Source: Pogonophryne albipinna
Lineage: Eukaryota; Chordata; Actinopteri; Perciformes; Artedidraconidae
Direction: 5' to 3'
Assembly: GCA_028583405.1 (NCBI GenBank)
Contig: JAPTMU010000113.1
Location: 227,501-291,500 of the forward strand
Length of the DNA stretch: 64,000 nt
A program made the position numbers and the translations under genes. The notes under the pieces are model-generated. The model had not been told where the DNA came from. It made no database searches and was given only the letters and a program-made list of their open reading frames with translations. This document shows positions 36,331 through 48,339 of this stretch, piece after piece (position 1 is the stretch's first letter; every line of letters starts with the position of its first letter).

Positions 36331-36918
36331 CTACAGGAAACATAGACGGTCAAATCATTAATACAAACAAGTCCTAGACCTATCCTTGCTCACGAATATG
36401 TGGGTAACATATAACGTGTTGTCGGTATAAGGTCCAACACTGAATGAGAACAGCCTCGTTTGAAGCACAACATCTGTGTCTAAAAAGCTTATTTTTCAAC
36501 CAATTTTTGCCCATTTTAAAAATCTTAGATAATTAAATTGGATCAGCAAAACCCACTGAAAGCTGAGACATTACATGTTCCCCGTCTTCTCTTTTCTACT
36601 GCCTCCTTTTTTGTATTTCACCATGTGTTCTTAATAGATGTTCCAGATGCCTGCACAATGTCTTAAACTGTTAAATACTTCATAGATCTGCAGCACTGTG
36701 GCCCAAAGAAAGGGCCAGAGGTAGAGGAAAACAGAAAACCTGGAGCTTTGTCGACATCCGATACCAGTGAACTTTGACCTGCAGCTAAGCTGAACTTCTG
36801 GTGGGCAATCAGCAGGAGGCAAACTCAATTAGGGACCGATGAGGGGTGACTGAGGAAATACCTCTTTCAGACGAGAGGCTTTACAGCTCCAATCCGTCAC
36901 TACAGCTGGTTTTCAAGA
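36331..36918. other. no gene recognised
   Basis: Unique AT-rich sequence; nothing recognised. Confidence 0.4.
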
Positions 36919-37953
36919 CTGCACTGGACAAAATGCTGCTCCAAAAACAAGTCGAAACAATTATGAAAACAAGTTGTTTTCACTTGAAATAACTACAAAC
37001 ATCTGCCAATAGAACACGTGAACATTTGCTTCTTAAGAATTCTTGAAATAAGACGGGGTATTTAGATAAATCACATCTTGTATCAGCTGGAGAACTCATT
37101 CTGAACTATATCTGACCAGGATCAGGAGATGTCGTGTTACAATATAAGCCACAAACGCTCCAAAGTGTTCTGTGTTCTGATGTTAGCTGGTGATTTCCTA
37201 ATAAATATGTGTTTCCTCTGAGATACAACTCAAAATAAGATGTTTTGACTGAACAAGATGATGCATGTCTAAAAACAAGACCTGCTATCTCACTGCAGTG
37301 TCACTTCTGGAGGTATTGTGTCTTATATCAGGAGTAGAGACACATTCTGACTAGATATCAGACACAGATACTGGGCAAGATTTCAAGTTTTTGTAGTGAG
37401 AAAGCACAAACACATTCCTGCCTCTTTTTCACCCAGAGATTTCGATGCCTCGGCGAACTGTGGTGCAAAATAAATGCACTTCAAACACTCTAAATCTTGC
37501 CAAGTATATGTGTCTGATATCCAGTCAGAATTTGTCTCTACTCCTGATATAAGACGTGATAACTTCAGAAGTCACACTGCAGTGAGATATCAGGTCTTGT
37601 TTTTAGACAATACATCATCTTGTTAGGTCAAATAATCTTATTTTGAGTTGTATCTCAGATGAAACACATATGTATTAGGAAATCACCAGCTAACATCAGA
37701 ACACAGAACACTTTTGAGCATTTGCGGATTATAATGTAACACGACATCTCCTGATTCTGGTCAGATACAGTTCAAAATAAGTTTTCCAGCTGATTACAAG
37801 ATCTGATTTATCAAACTATCCCTTCTAATTTCAATAAATCTTACCAAGCACATTTTCACTTGTTCTATTGGCAGATATTTGGACTTATTTAAAGTGAAAA
37901 CACCTTATTTTTCCAACTAGTCTTTGGAGCAGCATTTTTTCCAGTTTGTCCCC
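36919..37953. mobile_element. 1-kb foldback element (long inverted repeat)
   Basis: Arms of about 460 bp (36922-37383 and 37492-37950) are reverse complements at high but imperfect identity, separated by a loop of about 108 bp. Examples are CATCAGAACACAGAACAC against GTGTTCTGTGTTCTGATG, and AAATGCTGCTCCAAA at both tips. No coding potential. This is a foldback-type MITE; a transcript through it would form a very long hairpin. Target duplication was not resolved. Confidence 0.88.
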
Positions 37954-38262
37954 TCAGCTGTGACAGGAAGTGGAAACTGAGATAACCTCCACTTCCTCTG
38001 AGTATCTTCTACATTACAGCCCTCGCAGATATTCTGGAGCGTGACTTCAGAGAGGTTTCCATATCTGAAGGAGCTGCTGAAGTGCGGCTGATTGGGTCTG
38101 AAGAGCAGACCTTTTTTTTTACTTCTGCAGGCTTGATGACTGGCATTCAGGATCCTCGGTGGTCCTCACAGATGATGCTCGCTGTGAGAAGTGAAGTGAG
38201 AAACACACTCCACTGATCATGCAGGAGTTATTGCGTCAGCTGAGGGGAGCTGATTTGATTTG
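37954..38262. other. no feature recognised
   Basis: Short unique stretch; nothing recognised. Confidence 0.4.
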
Positions 38263-38375
38263 ATATACTTTATTAATCCCCGTGGGGAAATTGTTTCTCT
38301 GCATTTGACCCATCCTAGTGTTAGGAGCAGTGGGCTGCCATTTTGAACAGCGCCCGGTGATTGCACCAAAGTTGT
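38263..38375 (-). mobile_element. SINE 3' fragment
   Basis: Reverse complement of the SINE 3' portion at 55190-55280: GCGCTG, GGAGCAGTG, CTAGTGTTAGGAGCAG, CCCCGTGGGGAAATTG and TTTATTAATCCCC. Only the 3' half is present. Confidence 0.75.
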
Positions 38376-38477
38376 CATTCGTGGGGTTCGCTCTGCATTA
38401 AACTTTAAAGCTGTACAACTTGATGCTTGTCCTTAAAGTCTGAAGTGAAGTCCTCTTGGCTTTTTCAATAATTTAGC

Positions 38478-39440
38478 CAGAGATGGCAAAAGTCCACACA
38501 TCCTTTCCTCAAGTAGAAGTACAGATACTCGTGTTTAAAAATACTCTGGTAAAAGTAGAAGTACTGACTAAACTTCTTTACTCAAGTGAAAGTAAAGAGG
38601 CTTTGAAATGTCCATCCATCCATCTTTGAAATGTCCTTCAGTAAAAAGTACCCATAACTAGCAGCTGTTTTAAAGAGTACCTGACCTCCCTTTATATTAA
38701 TAGAACAATAATGTCATTGTTAGCTAATGAATGTTTTCATGCTGAACAACGGCAACATGACAACGTTTCCATTGGTCCCTCTTCTTTAGAGAAGACCAGG
38801 AAATTATGGATACACGGATCGTGTTCAAATCAATAGGCACGCAATGACTCTAAAGAATAATGATCACGCCACCAAAGACACATTCAGACTAAAGGAACCA
38901 GCTGTTTGGAAAATGAGAGAAGTAGAAAGTACAGGTATTTGAGTTCAACATGTAAGAAGTAGAAAGTACAGGTATTTGGGTTCAACATGTAAGAAGTAGA
39001 AAGTACAGGTATTTGGGTTCAACATGTAAGAAGTAGAAAGTACAGGTATTTGGGTTCAACATGTAAGAAGTAGAAAGTACAGGTATTTGAGTTCAACATG
39101 TAAGAAGTAGAAAGTACAGGTATTTGGGTTCAACATGTGAGAAGTAGAAAGTACAGGTATTTGAGTTCAACATGTAAGAAGTAGAAAGTACAGGTATTTG
39201 AGTTCAACATGTAAGAAGTAGAAAGTACAGGTATTTGGGTTCAACATGTAAGAAGTAGAAAGTACAGGTATTTGAGTTCAACATGTAAGAAGTAGAAAGT
39301 ACAGGTATTTGGGTTCAACATGTAAGAAGTCAAAGTAAAAAGTCGCCAGACAAATATGTAGTGGAGTAAAGTACTGATACCAGAAAAATGTACTTAAGTA
39401 CAGTAACAAAGTATTTTTACTCCACTACTTCCCACCTCTG
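38478..39440. mobile_element. hAT-type MITE carrying a 37-bp minisatellite
   Basis: Ends CAGAGATGGCAAAAGT and, inverted, CAGAGGTGGGAAGTAGTGG are flanked by a perfect 8-bp duplication AATTTAGC (38470-38477 and 39441-39448). About 11 units of a 37-bp repeat occupy 38918-39332. A second copy of the same MITE begins at 62431. No transposase sequence. Confidence 0.9.
38918..39332 (+). repeat. 37-bp minisatellite inside MITE, about 11 copies
   Basis: Units contain AGAAGTAGAAAGTACAGGTA followed by TTTGAGTTCAACATGTA, with G/A variation in TTGRGTTC. Confidence 0.97.
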
Positions 39441-39448
39441 AATTTAGC

Positions 39449-40943
39449 CAGTGTAATTCATGCTTTTTAAAATGTGCTTTCTCATTGTTACTTGTTTCTA
39501 TATCTTGGTGAGTCTGGAAAGTGTGAAGTGAGTTCCACATTGCCTCAAATTAACTGGTTTGGTTTTTATTAAGTTTTAATTTTGTTGTCCTTTTAAAACA
39601 TTTTAAAAACATCCTTCCTGCTTCTTAAATACTAATTTAGTTGATTGCTTTTAACTATCCTTTCCCCTTTTGTAGCTCTTCCCATTATCCCACTACCTTG
39701 TATTAAAATAAGCAAAGACCACATTTAAAATTAACCTGTCAGTGTGTTGTTTAGCGAGGAAACGTTAGCTAACTAGTGAAGGTTAGCTACTGACTAATTA
39801 GCAAACATTAGCTATATATCTCCTATGCATCTACCCATCTATCTACCTATCAAACATTAGCTATCTACTTTTTTTGTTAAAAGCCTGCGAAAGCTACTTT
39901 AAAAGCTAGCTAACGTTTACCATTGATCTACGTTGTTAACTTGCCAACATTAGCTTCCTCTCTAACAAGCTAGCTAGCAAATGTTAGCTTGTGAAAGTAG
40001 TAATAAAGACAGCCAGCATTCCTCCTCCTCACAGCTCCAAACATTGTTGTGAATTCCCTAAATATGCGCAATTGGGACACACTTATAAGATATAGGTAGG
40101 CTAATTTAAATGGTCAGTTCATCACCTGGGTACTTATTAGTACTTAATAACAGTTAATTCAAAAGCTTAAAAGCAGTTTATTTGGTAAGCAATGGTTGAT
40201 ACATTTGGTGATGCGATGCAAAATGATGGCGTAAACTCTTAGACTTGAACACATAATAAAACAATGTGGAAGCACCCTAGAGCAGGCGAGGCATTTAAGG
40301 GGAATTGGATGTTGTTTTTGCTGTGGTGTAGCTCCATTTCATCACATAATATAAGCCGAACACAGTAAAGCACAACAGATTGAAAATGGGGATATATATA
40401 ACACAATAGGAGGTGGGGCAGGTGTTAAATCATGCAGAGTGCAGAGACTGTGGTTCTACATGCACTCATTCATGATTTAAAGGTTCTTTCCTCATACTTT
40501 TCCCCCAGTCCTAGAAAGTTTGTGTTCATCTGAGGACACGTCGGCATCAGGAAATATACTCTGTGTTACAGGAAACAGCTTCTCTATAAGGGGTTGAATG
40601 GGTTGTGATTTATGAGCATTTTATAGAAAGGAAACAGAAGGTTAATCTCAGGTGCTTCACAAAAAATGTGTAGGTTTAGGCAATGAACATTTTACATTTA
40701 CAAGTTTTGCACATGTATCCCAATGCTTAATTCCTTAATTCTAAATATTCATGCTTTCTTGTCTGGTTTGATATGATGGATGTCTGCATATAGCAAGATG
40801 CACATGAGTACAATCCCTCCATTTATTTGGAGTAGAAGCCAGTCAGAGTTGTGAATCAGAGCAGAAGTAAAACTCAAATGCAGTTAGAGTGAACACACCA
40901 TGCCAGAGGACTGAACAAATCAGAAGGAGAGTTTATAAGAAAC
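39449..40943. other. no gene recognised; TTAGCTA-rich stretch
   Basis: Bases 39720-40000 hold many GCTAACGTTAGCTA-like motifs and resemble 14440-14640, an old dispersed repeat. The rest is unique AT-rich sequence. Confidence 0.4.
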
Positions 40944-40944
40944 T

Positions 40945-43900
40945 TTACATCAGCAGAACGTTACCACGACATCAGCAGACCGTTACCATGACATCATCAG
41001 AACGTTACCACGACATCAGCAGAACGTTACCATGACATCATCAGAACGTTACCATGACATCATCAGAACGTTACCATAAAATCATCAGAACGTTACCATG
41101 ACATCATCAGAACGTTAACATGACATCATCAGAACGTTACCATGACATCAGAACGTTACCATGACATCATCAGAACGTTACCATGACATCATCAGAACGT
41201 TACCATGACATCAGAACGTTACCATGACATCATCAGACCGTTAACGTGACATCATCAGAACGTTAACATGACATCATCAGAACGTTAACATGACATCATC
41301 AGAACGTTACCATGACATCATCAGAACGTTACCACGACATCATCAGAACGTTACCATGACATCATCAGAACGTTACCATGAAATCATCAGAACGTTACCA
41401 TGACATCATCAGAACGTTAACATGACATCATCAGAACGTTACCATGACATCAGAACGTTACCATGACATCATCAGAACGTTACCATGACATCATCAGAAC
41501 GTTACCATGACATCAGAACGTTACCATGACATCATCAGAACGTTAACATGACATCATCAGAACGTTAACATGACATCATCAGAACGTTACCACGGCATCA
41601 TCAGAACGTTACCATGACATCATCAGAATGTTACCACGACATCATCAGAACGTTACCATGACATCATCAGAACGTTAACACGATAATCAGAACGTTACCA
41701 TGACATCATCAGAACGTTAACATGACATCATCAGAACGTTACCACGACATCATCAGAACGTTACCATGACATCATCAGAACGTTAACACGACATCATCAG
41801 AACGTTACCATGACATCATCAGAACGTTACCATGACATCATCAGAACGTTAACACGACATCATCAGAATGTTACCATGCAATCATCAGAACGTTAACATG
41901 ACATCATCAGAACGTTACCATGACATCATCAGAACGTTACCATGACATCATCAGAACGTTAACACGACATCATCAGAACGTTACCATGACATCAGAACGT
42001 TACCATGACATCATCAGAACGTTACAATGACATCAGAACGTTACCATGACATCATCAGAACGTTACCATGACATCATCAGAACGTTACCATGACATCATC
42101 AGAACGTTAACACGACATCATCAGAACGTTACCATGACATCATCAGAACGTTAACACGACATCATCAGAACGTTACCACGACATCATCAGAACGTTACCA
42201 TGACATCAGAACGTTAACACAACATCATCAGGACGTTAACATGACATCATCAGAACGTTACCATGAAATCAGAACGTTAACACGACATCATCAGAACGTT
42301 ACCATGACATCAGAACGTTAACACGACATCATCAGAACGTTACCATGCAATCATCAGAACGTTAACATGACATCAGAACGTTACCATGCAATCATCAGAA
42401 CGTTACCATGACATCATCAGAACGTTACCACGACATCATCAGAACGTTACCATGACATCATCAGAACCTTACCATGACATCATCAGAACGTTACCATGCA
42501 ATCATCAGAACGTTACCATGACATCATCAGAACGTTAACATGACATCAGAACGTTACCATGACATCATCAGAACGTTACCATGACATCATCAGAACGTTG
42601 CCATGACATCATCAGAACGTTACCTTGACATCAACAGAACGTTACCACGACATCATCAGAACGTTACCACGACATCATCAGAACGTTACCATGCAATCAT
42701 CAGAACGTTACCATGACATCATCAGAACGGTACCATGACATCAGAACGTTACCATGCAATCATCAGAACGTTACCATGACATCATCAGAACGTTACCAGG
42801 ACATCATCAGAACGTTACCATGCCATCATCAGAACGTTACCATGACATCAGAACGTTACCATGACATCATCAGAACGTTACCATGCCATCATCAGAACGT
42901 TACCATGACATCATCAGAACGTTACCATGCAATCATCAGAACGTTACCATGACATCATCAGAACGTCAGGTAGTTGATCTCTCTCCTTTAGGTTGAAACC
43001 CTGTGTATTCTCAAAACTAAAGCACCAGATATGATTTAACAGTCCATCAGAACGTTAACACGACATCATCAGAACGTTACCATGACATCAGAACGTTACC
43101 ATGACATCATCAGAACGTTACAATGACATCAGAACGTTACCATGACATCATCAGAACGTTACCATGACATCATCAGAACGTTACCATGACATCATCAGAA
43201 CGTTAACACGACATCATCAGAACGTTACCATGACATCATCAGAACGTTAACACGACATCATCAGAACGTTACCACGACATCATCAGAACGTTACCATGAC
43301 ATCAGAACGTTAACACAACATCATCAGGACGTTAACATGACATCATCAGAACGTTACCATGAAATCAGAACGTTAACACGACATCATCAGAACGTTACCA
43401 TGACATCAGAACGTTAACACGACATCATCAGAACGTTACCATGCAATCATCAGAACGTTAACATGACATCAGAACGTTACCATGCAATCATCAGAACGTT
43501 ACCATGACATCATCAGAACGTTACCACGACATCATCAGAACGTTACCATGACATCATCAGAACCTTACCATGACATCATCAGAACGTTACCATGCAATCA
43601 TCAGAACGTTACCATGACATCATCAGAACGTTAACATGACATCAGAACGTTACCATGACATCATCAGAACGTTACCATGACATCATCAGAACGTTGCCAT
43701 GACATCATCAGAACGTTACCTTGACATCAACAGAACGTTACCACGACATCATCAGAACGTTACCACGACATCATCAGAACGTTACCATGCAATCATCAGA
43801 ACGTTACCATGACATCATCAGAACGGTACCATGACATCAGAACGTTACCATGCAATCATCAGAACGTTACCATGACATCATCAGAACGTTACCAGGACAT

Positions 43901-44062
43901 CATCAGAACGTTACCATGCCATCATCAGAACGTTACCATGACATCAGAACGTTACCATGACATCATCAGAACGTTACCATGCCATCATCAGAACGTTACC
44001 ATGACATCATCAGAACGTTACCATGCAATCATCAGAACGTTACCATGACATCATCAGAACGT
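40945..44062 (+). repeat. 22-bp minisatellite with internal 1,096-bp duplication
   Basis: Units of 22 bp (ATCAGAACGTTACCATGACATC) alternate with 19-bp units lacking one ATC. At 42966-43044 a non-repeat spacer begins CAGGTAGTTGATCTC, and it recurs at 44062-44140. Everything from 41949 to 43044 is repeated as 43045-44140, apparently without a difference. Two identical 79-codon ORFs (42713 and 43809) are part of this and are not genes. Confidence 0.95.
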
Positions 44063-44140
44063 CAGGTAGTTGATCTCTCTCCTTTAGGTTGAAACCCTGT
44101 GTATTCTCAAAACTAAAGCACCAGATATGATTTAACAGTC
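41949..44140 (+). repeat. tandem duplication, 2 x 1,096 bp
   Basis: Two adjacent copies share every landmark checked at a constant 1,096-bp offset: the AACGTTACAATGACATCAG variant, AACATCATCAGGACG, AACCTTACC, AACGGTACC and the 79-bp spacer. It is either very recent or an assembly artefact. Confidence 0.9.
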
Positions 44141-44320
44141 CATTTTTTTTCAGGTCTCCATGCTTTAATGTTCAAAAAGCTCTGTATTGTTCTCATACTG
44201 CCTGTGCTGCAGAAACTCTTTTCACCCTCTGTCTGAAACCAGAGCCCAATCTGCTCTGATTGGTTAGCTGGCCGGCTCTGTTGTGATTTGTCAACTTCTT
44301 AGAGATGTCCCGCCACCTTA

Positions 44321-44615
44321 CGGCCCATCCACACAGCGGCGTGCGTTGAAGCTTCAACGCTTCTGCCCATTCACTTTGAATGGGGTGACGTCACGTTTCG
44401 CCGAACTGCATTGTGGGAGCGAAGCGTAGCTTGAAAAGCGTTGCTCGCTTCGGCGGAAGCGTCAGCCAATCGAATCATATGCCAGTACAAGCTCTAGCCA
44501 ATCAAATCGCTGCTTGTGTGTCCGGGGCGGGAGATTCATGTGATTGGTTGTTGGTCGAGTTTCAGCCCCCCCCCCGCCGGCAAGCTTCAACGCACGCCGC
44601 TGTGTGGACGGGCCG
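44321..44615. mobile_element. PIF/Harbinger-type MITE
   Basis: Terminal inverted repeats of about 35 bp (CGGCCCATCCACACAGCGGC on the left; GCCGCTGTGTGGACGGGCCG on the right) contain AAGCTTCAACGC at their inner ends. They are flanked by TTA at 44318-44320 and 44616-44618, the TWA duplication of PIF/Harbinger. CpG-rich and 295 bp long. The 68-codon ORF inside is incidental. Confidence 0.85.
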
Positions 44616-44618
44616 TTA

Positions 44619-45345
44619 GTCTATCACTGGCTTTAGAATAAAGAGGACTTTGTTTTGGTGTTTATTGTTCTAGAAAGTTGCAAACAGCATTAGCCACTTG
44701 TCTCACGTACATAAACATAAACTACAGTATCATCTGCGTACATTTGGATGTTTGTGTTGGGACAATTTACATTTGTACTTATTTGTTAGACTTCTAGCTC
44801 AAAGCACTTCTGTATCTCTGAACAGAGCTGCTATAGAAAATCAGTAGTTCTTGAATTTGTCATAATTTGGGAGTTTAAGGAACTATTTCAGTGGGAGCAT
44901 TTCTTCTTCTACTTACAATTCGGCAAAGTGTCGAGTTCACTTTGAAAGCTGACAGTTGTGACTCACGACGTGCAGTGATTTTGTGACCTCATTCAACCTT
45001 AGAAAAAGAACATTTAATCGTGGCATAATAACCGTTTTAGGAGACGTCAATCATGACTTAGAGATTTTGCAGTTATTTAGTCATTCAGCCTCACCTCTGA
45101 AGCACGTCTTTGTCAAATAGGCCGGTCTTTTGGACTTGAGGATGTGGAGGTTGGTAATCTCGTTCATATTGGCCCCAGGTGCAGCCCATTTTCAGATTTC
45201 CCGTGTTGCATTATGGACAAAATCATGATGAGGCCAATCAATGATTGATAATTGGAGGATAAATTGAGTACTATGAGAAAAACTCATGTTAGTTAATTGG
45301 ATGGAGCTGAATTCCCATTTAGTGGCGTGTTAGTTACTCTGCAGA
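44619..45345. other. no gene recognised
   Basis: Unique sequence; nothing recognised. Confidence 0.4.
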
Positions 45346-46207
<862 letters not shown>

Positions 46208-46209
46208 AA

Positions 46210-47466
46210 CACAACGGAGACCAGGGGACACTAAAGAGTGACGCACACAGCTGGGAGACCAGGGGACACTAAAGAGTGACGCACAAGGATGGGAGACCAG
46301 GGGACACTAAAGAGTGACGCACACAGCTGGGAGACCAGGGGACACTAAAGAGTGACGCACACAGCTGGGAGACCAGGGGACACTAAAGAGTGACGCACAA
46401 GGATGGGAGACCAGGGGACACTAAAGAGTGACACACAAGGATGGGAGACCAGGGGACACTAAAGAGTGACGCACACAGCTGGGAGACCAGGGGACACTAA
46501 AGAGTGACGCACACAGCTGGGAGACCAGGGGACACTAAAGAGTGACGCACAAGGATGGGAGACCAGGGGACACTAAAGAGTGACACACAAGGATGGGAGA
46601 CCAGGGGACACTAAAGAGTGACGCACACAGCTGGGAGACCAGGGGACACTAAAGAGTGACGCACACAGCTGGGAGACCAGGGGACACTAAAGAGTGACGC
46701 ACACAGCTGGGAGACCAGGGGACACTAAAAAGTGACGCACACAGCTGGGAGACCAGGGGACACTAAAGAGTGACGCACACAGCTGGGAGGCCAGGGGACA
46801 CTAAAGAGTGACGTACACAGCTGGGAGACCAGGGGACACTAAAGAGTGACGCACACAGCTGGGAGACCAGGGGACACTAAAGAGTGACGCACACAGCTGG
46901 GAGACCAGGGGACACTAAAGAGTGACGCACAAGGATGGGAGACCAGGGGACACTAAAGAGTGACACACAAGGATGGGAGACCAGGGGACACTAAAGAGTG
47001 ACGCACACAGCTGGGAGACCAGGGGACACTAAAGAGTGACGCACACAGCTGGGAGACCAGGGGACACTAAAGAGTGACGCACACAGCTGGGAGACCAGGG
47101 GACACTAAAGAGTGACGCACACAGCTGGGAGACCAGGGGACACTAAAGAGTGACGCACACAGCTGGGAGGCCAGGGGACACTAAAGAGTGACGTACACAG
47201 CTGGGAGACCAGGGGACACTAAAGAGTGACGCACACAGCTGGGAGACCAGGGGACACTAAAGAGTGACGCACACAGCTGGGAGACCAGGGGACACTAAAG
47301 AGTGACACACACAGCTGGGAGACCAGGGGACACTAAAGAGGGATGCACACAGCTGGGAGACCAGGGGACACTAAAGAGTGACGCACACAGCTGGGAGACA
47401 AGGGAGCACTAAAGAGTGACGCACACAGCTGGGAGGCCAGGGGACACTAAAGAGTGACGCACACAT
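46210..47466 (+). repeat. 38-bp minisatellite, about 33 copies, with 380-bp higher-order repeat
   Basis: Units contain GGGAGACCAGGGGACACTAA then AGAGTGACGCACACAGCT or the alternative CACAAGGAT ending. The rare variants GGGAGGCCAGG (46787, 47167) and GACGTACAC (46811, 47191) recur exactly 380 bp apart, showing a ten-unit higher-order duplication. Confidence 0.96.
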
Positions 47467-47742
47467 GGTCAAAACAAAGGATAATTATGGACCGAAGCTC
47501 ATTTTGAACAGTTTATACGTGTGTTATAGACATTAGATAATCGATTTCCAGTCAAAAGGAAATGGTCGTTGCGATTCCAAATCAACATGTTGTCCCAGAT
47601 TTCATTTACTTTCATCACCAGGCAGATTTCACATTGAGACACACACATGTGACTCTGGGGTCCTTTTCTATTCTGAACCCCCTCTGGTGGGTTTAGTGTC
47701 AGTAAAGGTTAGTGGACGCTTATCGTCCTTCCCCTCCGATAA
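47467..47742. other. no feature recognised
   Basis: Unique sequence flanking the LINE 3' end. Nothing recognised. Confidence 0.4.
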
Positions 47743-48339
47743 CAATCAATCAATCAATCAATGTTTATTTATATAGCCCAATATCACAAATGTTACATTT
47801 GTCTCAGTGGACTTCACAGTTTGTACAAAATATCAGTATGACAATACGACACCCTCTGTCCTTAGACCCTCACATCGTACAAGGAAAAACTTCCGAAGAA
47901 AACCCACAGTTTTAAAGGGAAAAATGGGAGAAACCTCAGGGAGAGCAACAGAGGAGGGATCCCTCTCCCAGGACGGACAGACGTGCAATAGATGCCGTGT
48001 GTAAATTGAAATGATAATACATTTGCAACATAGGTAGTCCAAATGTTTGGAAATGCATGTGTGTATAATAGGAAGATGAATCCACGAGGATATCCATCCA
48101 GGACCTATGATCCACGACCACAGCCACGACTCAAGATCCAGGGCTCGCGATGCAAGACCGCAGGATCATCCATGACTCCGGATCCCAGCGTATATAGACA
48201 CCAAAAAGAAAGAAATTTGGGGAAGCTGGGTTAATCGGAACATGAGAGTACACAGGTATAGACAGAGAGAAGGAAGAAGTAAGATGTCCCCCGACAAACT
48301 AAGCCTATCAGCAAAACTAGGGGCTGAATCTAATCAGCC

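Noticed and set aside
42713..44048. Two identical 79-codon ORFs as duplicated genes
   Set aside because: They are translations of the 22-bp minisatellite and its 1,096-bp duplication.
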